64,000 nucleotides of DNA from an uncultured cyanobacterium (GCA_937899645.1 CALCCD010000050.1:62001-126000), one strand, 5' to 3'. Counted from the first letter of the stretch, positions 40,557 through 50,882 are shown. The notes: generated from the sequence alone by a model not told the origin. A program made the numbers and translations.

Positions 40557-43091
40557 CTAGCCGCCGAGGGTTTCAGTGATGCCGCCCTGGTACTGCTCGA
40601 CGAACTTCTGGATGCGGGCGCGGTAAGTCTGGAGCTGCTCGTCTACCCAGGTGCGGTCTTCGCTGTTAGCAAAGATATGTACCACCGGCTCGCCCGCGTC
40701 GGGCAACACCAGCACCCAGTTGTCCGACTGCGGTTCGCAGACCTTGACGCCATCGACGAGCTGGAGCGTCTCGGCGGGGTGGGTTTCGACCATATGGCGC
40801 ATCAGCGCACCTTTGGCCGCCCAGGGGCAGCGCGCGGTTTGGCGACGGTGGTAGACGCGGGGCAGCTCGGAGCGTAGCTGGCCGAGCGATCGACCTTGCA
40901 GCATCTCCATTTCGATCAGCTTGGCGATGCAGAACATGGCATCGAAGCCGGGATGGAGCTGCGGGAAGATAAAGCCCATCTCGCTGCTGCCGCCGAGGGA
41001 GACGTTGGGGTTGGCGTGGCAGGCTTCCATCAGCGCCGTCGGGTTGGCCTTGGTGCGGATGACTTTGGCGTCGTGGCGGCGGGCGATTTGTTCGACCGCG
41101 CTCGAGGCATGTACCGGCACGACGACGGTGCTGCGCGGCTGAGCGGTCAAGGTCATGCTGACCATCAGCGCCGTGAGCATCTCGCCGCGAATCGGCGTGC
41201 CGGATTCGTCCATCAGTACGAGCTGCTCGCCGTTGGCCGAGACTTGCGCGCCAAAGTTGGCCCGCAGCGCTTCGACTACCTGGCCGAGCTGGGTCAGCAG
41301 CGTTTCGCGCTCTTCGGTGGAGATGGCGAGCTGGTTGAGGCTGGCGTTTAAGACGACGGCATCGCAACCGAATTTCGCCAGGAGCTGCGGCAAGATCGCG
41401 CCGGAGACGGCGTAGGCGTAATCGATTACGACCTTGGCGTTGCTGTTGCGGATGGCCTCGATATTAAGATGCTCGGCGAAATTTTTGCTGTAGATTTCGA
41501 TCGCCTGTTTCGGGTAAACCATATCGCCGATTTCGTCGATTTTGGCGCGGCGCAGGTCTTCTTTGAAGTAGGCTCCTTCGATTTTTTTCTCTTTAGACTT
41601 TTTGATGTTGATGCCGTTGGCGTCGAAGCACTCGATCAAGATGCGATCGGCGCGGTTCGGGTGGACGCGAACGTGCAGGCCACCGACGACGTTGAGGGTG
41701 GGCGCGACCGAGCGCGACAGCGGAATCGCCGTGGCCTCGAGGTTTTCGACATCGACGCCGACGGACATAATGCCCGCAATCAGCGATCGCGACACCATCC
41801 GCGAGATGCTGCGCTGGTCGCGCGAGAACACCACCCGCGAGCCGAGCGCCAACGTCGAGCCGTAGGCCGCGCCGAACTTGACAGCAAATTCCGGCGTAAT
41901 GTCGATATTTGCCAGCCCGGAGACGCCGCGCTGGCCGAATAGATTGCGTTTTGCCACCTGACCCCAAATCAGATTCATGTTGAGAATTGCGCCGGACTCG
42001 ACTTTTTTCGACGGCCAGACGCGGACGGTGGGGCTGATCTGCGCCTCTTCGCCAACGGACGAGAGTGCCCCGACCACGGCCCCTTCGAGAACGTGCGCGC
42101 GCCGATCGATGCGCGTGCCGCGACAGATCGTGCAGGCGCGCAAATGGGCTTCGTCGCCGACGATCGAGCCGTTCCAGACGATCGGGCGCTTGAGGTCGGC
42201 GTCAGCTCCGATCGTAACGTTGTCGCCGATTACCGTTCCGCCTTCGATGCGCGCGCGGGCTCCGATGCGGCTGTTGCTGCCGATTAGGGCGGGCGTTTCG
42301 ATCTGGGCGCTGTCATCGATGTAAGTATTTTCGCCGACCCAGAGGCCGGGGCGCACTTCGTCGTAAGCGTATTCGATATCGACCTTGGCTGCGAGGGCGT
42401 CGTACTGCGCCTCGCGGTAGGCTTCCAGGTGGCCGACATCGCACCAGTAACCCTCGGCGATGTAGCCGTACATCGGCTCGTCTTTTTCGAGTAGCAGCGG
42501 GAACAGGTCTTTCGAGAAGTCGCACTCGCGATCGCGCGGCAGATATTGCAGCACCTCCGGCTCGAGGATATAGGTGCCAGTATTGACCGTATCGGAGAAG
42601 ATTTCCGAGGCGGATGGCTTTTCGAGGAAGCGAACGATGCGGCCAGCTTCGTCGGTAATGACGACGCCGAACTCGATCGGGTTGGGGATATGGGTCAGGA
42701 CGAGGGTCGCCTTCGAGCCTTTTTTCTTGTGGTAGGCGATCGCGGCGCTGAGGTCGAAGTCGGTGATGCCGTCGCCGCTGATGACCAGGAACGTCTCGTC
42801 GAGCAGCTCTTCGACATTTTTGACGCAGCCTGCCGTCCCGAGGGGCTGGTCTTCTTCCACGGCGTAGGTCATCTGGACGCCGAACTCGCGTCCGTCCTGG
42901 AAGTAGTCGCGCATCACGTCCGGCAGGTAGTGGACGGTCGCAATGACTTCGGTGATGTTGTGGCGCTTGAGGAGATTGATAATGTGCTCGGCGATAGGCC
43001 GGTTGAGCACGGGAACCATCGGTTTCGGCAGGTCGCAGGTGAGGGGGCGGAGTCGCGTCCCGGAACCACCAGCCATCAAGACTGCACGCAT
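40557..43091 (-). CDS. Mannose-1-phosphate guanylyltransferase fused to phosphoglucomutase/phosphomannomutase-like domain
   Basis: MRAVLMAGGSGTRLRPLTCDLPKPMVPVLNRP nucleotidyltransferase; hexapeptide section; mutase-like C-terminal half. Confidence 0.9.
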   Translation of the reverse strand: MRAVLMAGGSGTRLRPLTCDLPKPMVPVLNRPIAEHIINLLKRHNITEVIATVHYLPDVMRDYFQDGREFGVQMTYAVEEDQPLGTAGCVKNVEELLDETFLVISGDGITDFDLSAAIAYHKKKGSKATLVLTHIPNPIEFGVVITDEAGRIVRFLEKPSASEIFSDTVNTGTYILEPEVLQYLPRDRECDFSKDLFPLLLEKDEPMYGYIAEGYWCDVGHLEAYREAQYDALAAKVDIEYAYDEVRPGLWVGENTYIDDSAQIETPALIGSNSRIGARARIEGGTVIGDNVTIGADADLKRPIVWNGSIVGDEAHLRACTICRGTRIDRRAHVLEGAVVGALSSVGEEAQISPTVRVWPSKKVESGAILNMNLIWGQVAKRNLFGQRGVSGLANIDITPEFAVKFGAAYGSTLALGSRVVFSRDQRSISRMVSRSLIAGIMSVGVDVENLEATAIPLSRSVAPTLNVVGGLHVRVHPNRADRILIECFDANGINIKKSKEKKIEGAYFKEDLRRAKIDEIGDMVYPKQAIEIYSKNFAEHLNIEAIRNSNAKVVIDYAYAVSGAILPQLLAKFGCDAVVLNASLNQLAISTEERETLLTQLGQVVEALRANFGAQVSANGEQLVLMDESGTPIRGEMLTALMVSMTLTAQPRSTVVVPVHASSAVEQIARRHDAKVIRTKANPTALMEACHANPNVSLGGSSEMGFIFPQLHPGFDAMFCIAKLIEMEMLQGRSLGQLRSELPRVYHRRQTARCPWAAKGALMRHMVETHPAETLQLVDGVKVCEPQSDNWVLVLPDAGEPVVHIFANSEDRTWVDEQLQTYRARIQKFVEQYQGGITETLGG

Positions 43092-43621
43092 AGTTTTTTC
43101 TCTTAACTATCTCGATCTTAGGGTTTGCGCTCGCGGATGTCTCGTCTGTTCGCGCCTGACAGTTTGCGATTCGACCGCGAAGCGACGAATGGCCCCCAAA
43201 ACGCAGATAAGCCCGATCGGGGTCGATCGAGCCTATCTGGCGACAGTACGTGAGGTGTTCGAGGAAGTCGCTCTAGCGGTAGAGCGCGGGAATCGAGGAC
43301 AGAAAAAAGCAAATAAAGGTGGACGAGACGACATCTCCCGAAGCGGCGGGCGACCTGCAAAGCGAGATCGAGACGCGAACGGCAAGCGCTGCGGTGACGC
43401 GGCGGGCGAGCTGAGATAACGTTCGTGCGACATCCCAACGTGATATCTCCAAGGGGTTGCGAAGGGGTTAGGCGCTCCCTTCTGGATGTCTGCCGAAACC
43501 TTATCATCTTGAAAACTTATGTGTCTGATTAGTTTATCGAACTTAACGATCGACGGTTTCGAGGTGCGACGACAGGGGGTGGTCTGTTAAGCTAGCGAAG
43601 CGCTCAACGCGAGCGACATAC

Positions 43622-43695
43622 GGCTCGGTAGCTCAGTTGGTTAGAGCAGGGGACTCATAAGCCCAAGGTCGCGTGTTCAAGTCACGCTCGAGCCA
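43622..43695 (+). tRNA. trnM: tRNA-Met (CAU), probably elongator
   Basis: 74-nt cloverleaf; acceptor GGCTCGG/TCGAGCC, anticodon CAT in ggactCATaagccc, T-arm gcgtgttcaagtcacgc; 3' CCA not encoded. Confidence 0.9.
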
Positions 43696-43936
43696 TTTGT
43701 AATTAAACGTAGAGCGAACGGAGCGAGTCACGGACTTTGTCGCCTGCTTTTTGGTATTTGTGTGGCGTTCTCGCTGCGCGGTTGCGACAGCTTCGTTCGG
43801 CCCGTATGCAACACTAGAACGTGGAACGGGGGCGTCGGCGACTGGGTGATGTTCTATCACTCTGGTGACGTCCGATCCGGTTTTTTAGATGCGCGGGCGA
43901 TCGAGCTGCCGAACAACAACTTAAGAGTCACACACT

Positions 43937-44545
43937 ATGGAAGGATGTTTGCGCGTCGGCCAAGCGGCTCCTGATTTTAGCGCGACGGCGGTGGTCGATC
44001 GCGAGTTCACCACGGTTAAGCTCTCGGATTATCAGGGTCAGTACGTCGTGCTGTTCTTTTATCCGCTGGACTTCACCTTCGTGTGTCCGACGGAGGTGAC
44101 GGCGTTTAGCGATCGCTACGCTGAGTTCAGCAAGATCGATACGGAGATTCTCGGCGTTTCAGTTGATAGCGAGTTTTCGCATTTGACCTGGATCGAAACC
44201 GATCGCAAGTCCGGTGGCGTCGGCGATCTGAACTACCCCCTGGTGTCGGATATTAAGAAGACGATTAGCGCCGACTACAACGTTCTCGATCCGGACGTGG
44301 GCGTGGCGTTGCGCGGGCTATTTATCATCGATCGCGAGGGTATGCTCCAGCACAGCACGACGAACAATCTGGCTTTCGGGCGCAATGTCGATGAGGCCCT
44401 GCGAACCCTGCAAGCGATCCAGTACGTGCAGGAGAATCCCGAGCGGGTTTGCCCCGTGGGCTGGACGCCGGGAGACAAGACGGTGAAGGCCGATCCGGTC
44501 GGCTCGAAGGAGTATTTTTCGTCGTTGGGTGCGGGTTCCGATTAA
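43937..44545 (+). CDS. 2-Cys peroxiredoxin
   Basis: [35 protein letters not shown]. Confidence 0.95.
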   Translation: MEGCLRVGQAAPDFSATAVVDREFTTVKLSDYQGQYVVLFFYPLDFTFVCPTEVTAFSDRYAEFSKIDTEILGVSVDSEFSHLTWIETDRKSGGVGDLNYPLVSDIKKTISADYNVLDPDVGVALRGLFIIDREGMLQHSTTNNLAFGRNVDEALRTLQAIQYVQENPERVCPVGWTPGDKTVKADPVGSKEYFSSLGAGSD

Positions 44546-44592
44546 GTTTTCCAGCTAGATTTTCCAGCTAGGTTTTTTAGCTAGATTTTTTA
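44546..44592. repeat. Short tandem repeat between the peroxiredoxin genes
   Basis: ttttccagctagattttccagctaggttttttagctagatttttt, about 15-bp period. Confidence 0.7.
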
Positions 44593-44641
44593 TTCTGGCT
44601 CTTCGTCTCGCCATTGCGCGTCTTTTTTCGAGCGCTCTGCC

Positions 44642-45781
44642 ATGTCCCTTTCTTTTCAGCTCACGTCTACGGACTTTCGCGGTGTCGTCAACCGGCGTTT
44701 TTGGGCGAATTTTTTGCCGTTCCCGGCGACAAATCAGTTTTATTTCGAGGTGGGGACGCCGAATTTCAAGCTGTCGGACGTGACTCACGATCGCGAGGTG
44801 GAGCTGCGGGAGTATCGTGAGAAGATGCCGGTAATCGTGGCGTTTACGCGGATTTTTACCGAGAAGCAGTACTGCCCGTTTTGCTATCCGCATTTGCTGG
44901 AGCTGAGCGATCGCTACGAGGAGTTCCGGGCGATCGGCTTTGAAGTTCTGCTGGTGACGAGCACCGATCGCGCGGCGAGCCAGCAGGTGGCGCGGGATCT
45001 GAATCTGAAAATGCCGCTGCTGAGCGATCCGAGTTGCAAGGTGTTTCGGACGTACGAGGTAGGACAGGCGTTGGGCGCGCCGTTGCCCGCCCAGTTTGTG
45101 CTCGATCGAGACGGCAAGCTGCGCTATCGGCACTTGTTTTCATTCCTAGAGCCGAACGCGCCGCTCGATCGGCTTTTGGAGATCGCGAAACCCTGGGGAA
45201 CGCAGCCGAAGGCGTCTGCGCTGGAGAAGTCCGCGATCGAGACCGAGACGGCCACATTGAAAGCGCTGAAACCTGCCGTGGAGTTGCCTGCTCCTGAAGA
45301 GCCCGACTCTGCGAAGCTCGACTCTGCGAAGCTCGACTTTGAGAAGCCCAGTTCTCAAAAGATGAATCCTGAAAAGGTGGGAGGAGCTGAGGGCACCACG
45401 GAGTCGGTTTCTTCGGAGCCGGTAGCGCCGCCAACTTCTGAAGCGGGTGAGTCGAAAGCGTCCGATACGAACGGGGCCGGTGGATTAGCCGCAGCTTCCG
45501 CTGAGCCACGGGAAGAGGTGGTCGAGCCGCAGGTGGAGCCCATGCCGCCGCTGTTGCCGGAGGGAGTATTTGCGGCGGGTGCGATCGACGCGCGCAACCT
45601 GGAGACGGTCGTTCCGAAGGTCGAGCCTGCGCCGTCGGAAGTTCGGGCGATCGTGCCGCTGAAGCGTCGTCAGCCTTGGTTGGATGAGGAGACTGAGGCG
45701 ATCGATGGGGAGATCGTTCGCGATCGCCGCGATCGGCCTCGGCAAAAGCGTCTGCCGCAATCGCGCCAGAAGCGCGGCTGA
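44642..45781 (+). CDS. Peroxiredoxin-like (AhpC/TSA) protein with long low-complexity C-terminal tail
   Basis: EKQYCPFCYPHLLELSDRYEEF; tail rich in Ser/Glu/Pro/Ala. Confidence 0.85.
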   Translation: MSLSFQLTSTDFRGVVNRRFWANFLPFPATNQFYFEVGTPNFKLSDVTHDREVELREYREKMPVIVAFTRIFTEKQYCPFCYPHLLELSDRYEEFRAIGFEVLLVTSTDRAASQQVARDLNLKMPLLSDPSCKVFRTYEVGQALGAPLPAQFVLDRDGKLRYRHLFSFLEPNAPLDRLLEIAKPWGTQPKASALEKSAIETETATLKALKPAVELPAPEEPDSAKLDSAKLDFEKPSSQKMNPEKVGGAEGTTESVSSEPVAPPTSEAGESKASDTNGAGGLAAASAEPREEVVEPQVEPMPPLLPEGVFAAGAIDARNLETVVPKVEPAPSEVRAIVPLKRRQPWLDEETEAIDGEIVRDRRDRPRQKRLPQSRQKRG

Positions 45782-45805
45782 ATCGAACACCAAAAACATA
45801 CAAAA

Positions 45806-45868
45806 ACCGGGCTTCTACACATCGCTGACGCAGACTGCGAGCGAACTAGGGAAGCCCAGTTTTTCAGG
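45806..45868. terminator. Long-loop hairpin between convergent genes
   Basis: aaaaaccgggcttct ... ggaagcccagttttt. Confidence 0.5.
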
Positions 45869-45898
45869 AATTATTTTTAACGGCGTTTTGACGGCAAG

Positions 45899-46576
45899 CT
45901 ACGCCGATACGTCTACGGCTTCGAGGCCATCGAGCGACAGCACCGCCGCGCGCGAGACCTGCGGGTGGGCGTCTTTCGAGAGGTAGCCCAGTGCTGCGCG
46001 GCTCTTGGGCGTGTCCAGTTTGCCGAGGGCTTCGGCGAGGCGCTGGCGCACGAGCCAGTCTTCGGAGCGGGCGAAGGTGAGAATCTTATCGACGGCGTCG
46101 ATCGCGCCGATTTCGCCCAGCGCTGCGATCGCCGCCTGTTGCAGCACCACTTCCGGCGCATCGAGGGCTGTCATCAGCACTTGGTAGGCTTCTGGGTTGC
46201 CGAGGTTACCGAGAGAGACCGCCGCGCTGAAGCGCACGAGCCAGTCGGTTTCTTCTAGAAATGCGCGCACCAGCGGCTCGAAGGCGCGCGGGTCTTGCAG
46301 GTAGCCCAGCGCTCCGGCGGCGTCGGCGCGGATGGCGTAGTCGTCTTCGTTTTGGAGAATGTCGATCAGCAGGCCGTAGCACTCGTCCGTTTGCTTGATG
46401 CCCAGAGAAAAAACGGCCATCGATCGCAACGGGATGTGCTCGTCTTTGAGGACTTTTTTAATCAGCGGTACGGCGTCGGCGGCGGGCACGTCACGCAGGG
46501 AAACCAGCGCCAGCAGGCGATCGCGCGCGTTCGGGCTTTCGAGTCGAGCAGAAACGGACGCAAGATCGACAGACAT
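45899..46576 (-). CDS. HEAT-repeat protein (PBS-lyase-like, NblB-related)
   Basis: Repeated ALGYLQDPRAFEPLVRAF / AVSLGNLGNPEAYQVL HEAT units. Confidence 0.8.
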   Translation of the reverse strand: MSVDLASVSARLESPNARDRLLALVSLRDVPAADAVPLIKKVLKDEHIPLRSMAVFSLGIKQTDECYGLLIDILQNEDDYAIRADAAGALGYLQDPRAFEPLVRAFLEETDWLVRFSAAVSLGNLGNPEAYQVLMTALDAPEVVLQQAAIAALGEIGAIDAVDKILTFARSEDWLVRQRLAEALGKLDTPKSRAALGYLSKDAHPQVSRAAVLSLDGLEAVDVSA

Positions 46577-46718
46577 AGGGCTTTCCCAACGACGTAAGAT
46601 TTGTAACCAATTGTAACAACTCGTGCGAGCGGCTTGAGGCCGGAGTTCCGTACCTTTCGCGGTTTGGGATGTGGCGATCGCGACCCGTCAGAAGCCGGGT
46701 TTCTCGAGATGTCAGCGA

Positions 46719-47534
46719 TTAAGCAGCGGCGCGAGCAGCTTTGAGTCGATCGAGGCCGTCGATCGCGATCGCGTTGGCCTTGGGGTAGCGGGCCGGTTTA
46801 CCGGGAGCTGGGCCGTGGTAGTCCGTGCCGCCCGTAGCGAGCAGGCCATGCGCGTCGCAGAGTTCTTGTAGGAGCGCGCGCTGCTTTTTGCCTTGGTTGG
46901 GGTGCGCGACTTCGAGGCCCATCAGGCCCGCTTCCAGCAGCTCGGGGAAGACTTCGCCCACCGCGCCGCCACGGAACAGAAACGGGTGTGCCCAGACGGG
47001 GATGCCGCCGCAGTCGCGGATCAGAGCGATGCCGTCGCGGGCGGAGAATTTCGGGTAGTGGATGTAGGCGGGGCGATCGTCGGCCAGGAAGCGATCGAAG
47101 GCTTCGCGGCTGCTGCGGACATGTCCGGCGGCGACCATCGCGCTGGCGATATGGGGGCGGCTGGGGGAGACGCCTTCGCCGAGGGCGGGCAGCGAGATCG
47201 GATAGCCGAGTTCGGCGAGGCGATCGACGATCGCCCAAGCGCGCTGTTTGCGGCCTTCGCGGCGGACGCTCAGAGGCGCGTCGAGCTTGCTTGGATCGGG
47301 GTAGAAGCCGAGGATGTGGAGCGATCGCCCGTTGTGTACGGTACTGAGTTCGACGGCGGGGACGATCTCGACGCCGCACTCGTCGCCCGCCGCGATCGCC
47401 TCGTCCCAGCCGGAGATCGTGTCGTGGTCGGAGATTGCCAGGGCGCGGACGCCGGAGCTGGCGACGGTTTCGACGAGCTGCCGGGGCGAGAGCGTACCGT
47501 CGGAGTAGGTGGTGTGGCTGTGAAGGTCTAGCAT
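46719..47534 (-). CDS. PHP-domain phosphoesterase
   Basis: MLDLHSHTTYSDGTLSPRQLVETVASSGVRALAISDHDTISG. Confidence 0.92.
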   Translation of the reverse strand: MLDLHSHTTYSDGTLSPRQLVETVASSGVRALAISDHDTISGWDEAIAAGDECGVEIVPAVELSTVHNGRSLHILGFYPDPSKLDAPLSVRREGRKQRAWAIVDRLAELGYPISLPALGEGVSPSRPHIASAMVAAGHVRSSREAFDRFLADDRPAYIHYPKFSARDGIALIRDCGGIPVWAHPFLFRGGAVGEVFPELLEAGLMGLEVAHPNQGKKQRALLQELCDAHGLLATGGTDYHGPAPGKPARYPKANAIAIDGLDRLKAARAAA

Positions 47535-47659
47535 GGGTTGGGACGCGCGCCGAGTTGAAGTTGCGCTTGCGGTATTTTCGATCGTAGTACCAATTTCCCC
47601 AAGGCTCGATCGAAACCCAAGCCTTCGCTGCCAGAAGCTCGGCTTCTACGGCATTTCTG

Positions 47660-48391
47660 GTGAAAGCTGTGATCGAATTCCAGAAATCCGGTTTCTCATC
47701 ACCTGCGCCACCACCCGACCCCGCATCCGCTTCACTCGTGAGTATATTGCCTGTGACTTCAGCCAATTCCTCGCTATCTCTAATTTCGCCTGACTTACCA
47801 CCCGCGCCGCCCAGCAATGCCACCCCGGCCAAAATTGGCGTTCTAGCTTCGGGTAACGGCTCCAACTTCGAGGCGCTGATCCAGGCAATCGCCGACGGTC
47901 AGATCCGTGCGGAAATCCCGATCGTCATCTACAACAATCCCGATGCTGCCGTCGCCGCCCGCGCTCAACGTTGGGGCATCCCCGCCGTACTGCTCGACCA
48001 CCGGCAGTACCAGAGCCGGGAGGCGTTTGACTTCGATGTGGTGCAGGCGCTGGTGCAGGCCGGATCGGAGTGGATCGTCATGGCGGGCTGGATGCGCCGG
48101 GTGACGGACGTGCTGATCGATCGCTTCCCCAAGCGCGCCATCAACATTCACCCGAGCCTGTTGCCGAGCTTTCCCGGTATTCGGGCGATCGATCGGGCGC
48201 TGGCGGCAGGGGTCAAGATTACGGGCTGCACGGTGCATTTCGTGACGCTGGAGGTCGATGCGGGACCGATCCTCATGCAGTCCGCCGTGCCGATTCTGGC
48301 GGGGGATACGTCGGAGACGCTGCACGCGCGGGTTCAGGTGCAGGAGCATGCGATTTTGCCTCGGGCGGTGCGGTTGGCGATCGGGCAGTAG
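47660..48391 (+). CDS. purN: Phosphoribosylglycinamide formyltransferase; start uncertain
   Basis: KIGVLASGNGSNFEALIQ; AINIHPSLLPSFPGIRAIDRALAAGVKITGCTVHFV. Confidence 0.92.
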   Translation: MKAVIEFQKSGFSSPAPPPDPASASLVSILPVTSANSSLSLISPDLPPAPPSNATPAKIGVLASGNGSNFEALIQAIADGQIRAEIPIVIYNNPDAAVAARAQRWGIPAVLLDHRQYQSREAFDFDVVQALVQAGSEWIVMAGWMRRVTDVLIDRFPKRAINIHPSLLPSFPGIRAIDRALAAGVKITGCTVHFVTLEVDAGPILMQSAVPILAGDTSETLHARVQVQEHAILPRAVRLAIGQ

Positions 48392-48401
48392 TCCGGTCGA
48401 T

Positions 48402-48540
48402 GAGCGCTGAGCGGAGTCGAAGCGCGGTCTTCGCTAAAGCACAACTATTGTAAGGACTCGTCAATTAAGAGTTCAAACAGAAAGCCTCTGACTCTATCTC
48501 TCTTTCCCCAAAGCCGCACTTCGACTCCGCTCAGTGCTCG
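48402..48540. repeat. 139-bp stretch bounded by inverted GAGCGCTGAGCGGAGTCGAAGCGCGG arms
   Basis: gagcgctgagcggagtcgaagcgcgg ... ccgcacttcgactccgctcagtgctc. Confidence 0.7.
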
Positions 48541-48583
48541 TTGACTTTTTTGTCGGTCGTTCGAGAAACAACACACGAAAGCT

Positions 48584-49423
48584 ATGGAAAAGCGCCTTGT
48601 TTGCGTAACGGGTTTGCCCCGTGCCGGTTCGACCCTGCTGTGTCAGCTCCTCGCGGAGCATTCCGAGATTTATAGCGACGGGATGAGTTCGGCGCTGTTC
48701 GGCGCAATCCAGATGCTGCGGGCGCGGCTGAGCGACAGTGATTTTATGCTGGCGCAGCTCGATAACGAGTTCGATCGCGCCTATGCTCGCTTGCGCCGTT
48801 CGTGTCGCGCTTTCGCCAAAGCTTGGTGGGACGAGACGGACTGCCCGTTGGTGGTGGATAAAAATCGCGGCTGGCTGAATCAAATCGAGCTGGCGGAAGA
48901 GGTCGATCCGGAGGTGCGGATGGTGGTTTGCATTCGCGAGCTGGGGCAGGTGTTCGGCTCGATCGAGGCGCAGCATGCCAAGACGGTCTGGCTCGACTTT
49001 CCCGACGATCTGGCGAGCCGGTCGGCGTTTGGACGCTCCGAAGCGCTGTTTGCGCCGAAAGGCGTGGTCGGTGCACCACTGATGTCGCTGCGGGCGGTGC
49101 AGGATCGATCGCGCGCGCAGCAGGAGCGTCTGTTTTTCGTCATTTTCGAGCATCTGATGGCCGAGCCGCAGCAGGTGATGGGCGCTCTATACCAGTGGCT
49201 GGGCGTCGCGCCCCACGCGCTCGATCTGGAGAACCTGACGGTGCGGCCCCACGAGTCGGACAGCTACTACCGCTTTAAGTACCGCCATGCGACGAAGCCG
49301 AAGCTGTTGCCGCCGCGCCGCCACGAGATCCCGACGCGGATCGATCGCGAACTCCAGCACCGCCACCGCTGGTTTTACGAGATGTTTTATCCCGGCATCC
49401 TCGAGCGCAATGCACCGAAGTAG
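48584..49423 (+). CDS. Sulfotransferase family protein
   Basis: CVTGLPRAGSTLLCQLLAEH PAPS-binding-type motif. Confidence 0.85.
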   Translation: MEKRLVCVTGLPRAGSTLLCQLLAEHSEIYSDGMSSALFGAIQMLRARLSDSDFMLAQLDNEFDRAYARLRRSCRAFAKAWWDETDCPLVVDKNRGWLNQIELAEEVDPEVRMVVCIRELGQVFGSIEAQHAKTVWLDFPDDLASRSAFGRSEALFAPKGVVGAPLMSLRAVQDRSRAQQERLFFVIFEHLMAEPQQVMGALYQWLGVAPHALDLENLTVRPHESDSYYRFKYRHATKPKLLPPRRHEIPTRIDRELQHRHRWFYEMFYPGILERNAPK

Positions 49424-49444
49424 GTGCGTGCCGAGCTTGCTGTA

Positions 49445-49577
49445 AGAGTACTCCACAAATATATTTGTCCAGAAGCCGCCAATGAAGGCTGAGCTTGTCG
49501 AAGCCTGGGTGTGACGCACTTCGACAAGCTCAGTGCTCGAATCCTGAATACTGGACATTTATTTCCGTGGAGTACTC
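49445..49577. mobile_element. 133-bp MITE-like element, copy 2, flanked by TA
   Basis: Near-identical to 3833-3965, four mismatches by eye; ends agagtactccac...gtggagtactc. Confidence 0.82.
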
Positions 49578-49597
49578 TAAGAGCGCTGGGCCAGAGA

Positions 49598-50839
49598 TCA
49601 GGGGCGCAGAAACAAGGTGGCCGTTTGCAGCAGGCCGATAACGATGCCGAGGACACCGCCGAGGTTGACGATCGACTGTAGTTCCGTCTTGACGATGCCT
49701 TCGGTGGCGCGCTCTAGATTTTCGGCGGAGGTGGCGTTGACGCGATCGATAATGACGCGATCGAGTGCCAAAATCGGAATCGTGCGGGCGACGAGGCGCT
49801 CGAGGTCTTCTTCTAGGTAGCGATCGAGGATTTGGGCCAGCTCTTCGCTAACGGCTTCGAGGGGGCCGTCGAGCAGTTCCGACGATCGCAGCCGTCCCAG
49901 CAGCGAGGCGGTGATGCGATCGATATCCACTGACTCGCCGAGGCTGCCGATTAGCTCCGCGCCTTCGTTTTGGACGTAGCGACGGACGCTGCGGCGCAGG
50001 GTGCGACGGAGTTGGCGCACCGTGGAGAGGGCGAGGTTTTGCAGCGAAAGGTTTTGCAGCTCTTCGCAGAGGCGATCGCGCAGCTCCAGGGCTTCGATGG
50101 TTTCGCCGAGGCGGATATTGGCCTCCTGGCGGTTGTCGAGGCAGAACGTCCGCAGGCGGATTAGTAGCGCCCGCAGTCCGACAATATTGGCGACGAGCCA
50201 GTACGTGCCGCTGCTGCCTTGGCGAAAGCTGGCGTCGATCGCGTTAATGGTGCGATCGGTGAGGAAATCGACGAGGAACAGGCGCACGGAGTTGGGCGAG
50301 AGGATCGTCGAGAGCATCCAGTCGGTCAGCTGCTCGGCCTGGGTTTGGCTGAGGCGGTACTCGAGCAGGAAGCGATCGAAGATGCGATCGCTTTGGGCGG
50401 CGAGGAACTCCGGGTTGCGCGACCAGACGCGCAGCAGGCGCGGCAGCGACTCCGAGAGCAGGTCGCGGAGTATGGCGGAGACGACGCGGACGGCCTTGGA
50501 GTCGGGGTCGTCAATTTTGAGGCGATCGCGGGCGCTTTGCAGCAGCCAGAGGATCGCCGCCTGCACGCGCTCGATCGCCAGGAGACGGCGGGTCAGTTTT
50601 TGCAGTTCTTCGGGCGTCAGCAGCGAGGTGACGATCGTGTCGGCGACGCGCTGGGCGAGGCGGTTCTGGTTGCGCGGAATCAGGCCGGGCGTAAAGGGAA
50701 TCCGGAAGCTGCCGATGTAGTAGGCGCGGTACGGGCGAAACAGCATCTTGATGGCGATGTCGTTCGTGCCGTAGCCGATCAGCCCTCCGGCGACCGGCGG
50801 CAGAAAGTAGATCCAAATTTCGGCCCAGTTGAGGTTCAA
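49598..50839 (-). CDS. DUF445 family membrane protein
   Basis: GGLIGYGTNDIAIKMLFRPYRAYYIGSFRIPFTPGLIPRNQNRLAQRVADTI. Confidence 0.9.
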   Translation of the reverse strand: MNLNWAEIWIYFLPPVAGGLIGYGTNDIAIKMLFRPYRAYYIGSFRIPFTPGLIPRNQNRLAQRVADTIVTSLLTPEELQKLTRRLLAIERVQAAILWLLQSARDRLKIDDPDSKAVRVVSAILRDLLSESLPRLLRVWSRNPEFLAAQSDRIFDRFLLEYRLSQTQAEQLTDWMLSTILSPNSVRLFLVDFLTDRTINAIDASFRQGSSGTYWLVANIVGLRALLIRLRTFCLDNRQEANIRLGETIEALELRDRLCEELQNLSLQNLALSTVRQLRRTLRRSVRRYVQNEGAELIGSLGESVDIDRITASLLGRLRSSELLDGPLEAVSEELAQILDRYLEEDLERLVARTIPILALDRVIIDRVNATSAENLERATEGIVKTELQSIVNLGGVLGIVIGLLQTATLFLRP

Positions 50840-50882
50840 GTGAGATCCGGGCGCGACTGCCGGTTGGTTGCTAGAACGCCCC

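Noticed and set aside
43761-43974. 70-aa ORF between tRNA-Met and the peroxiredoxin as a gene
   Set aside because: Overlaps the true peroxiredoxin start and lacks coding features or homology cues.
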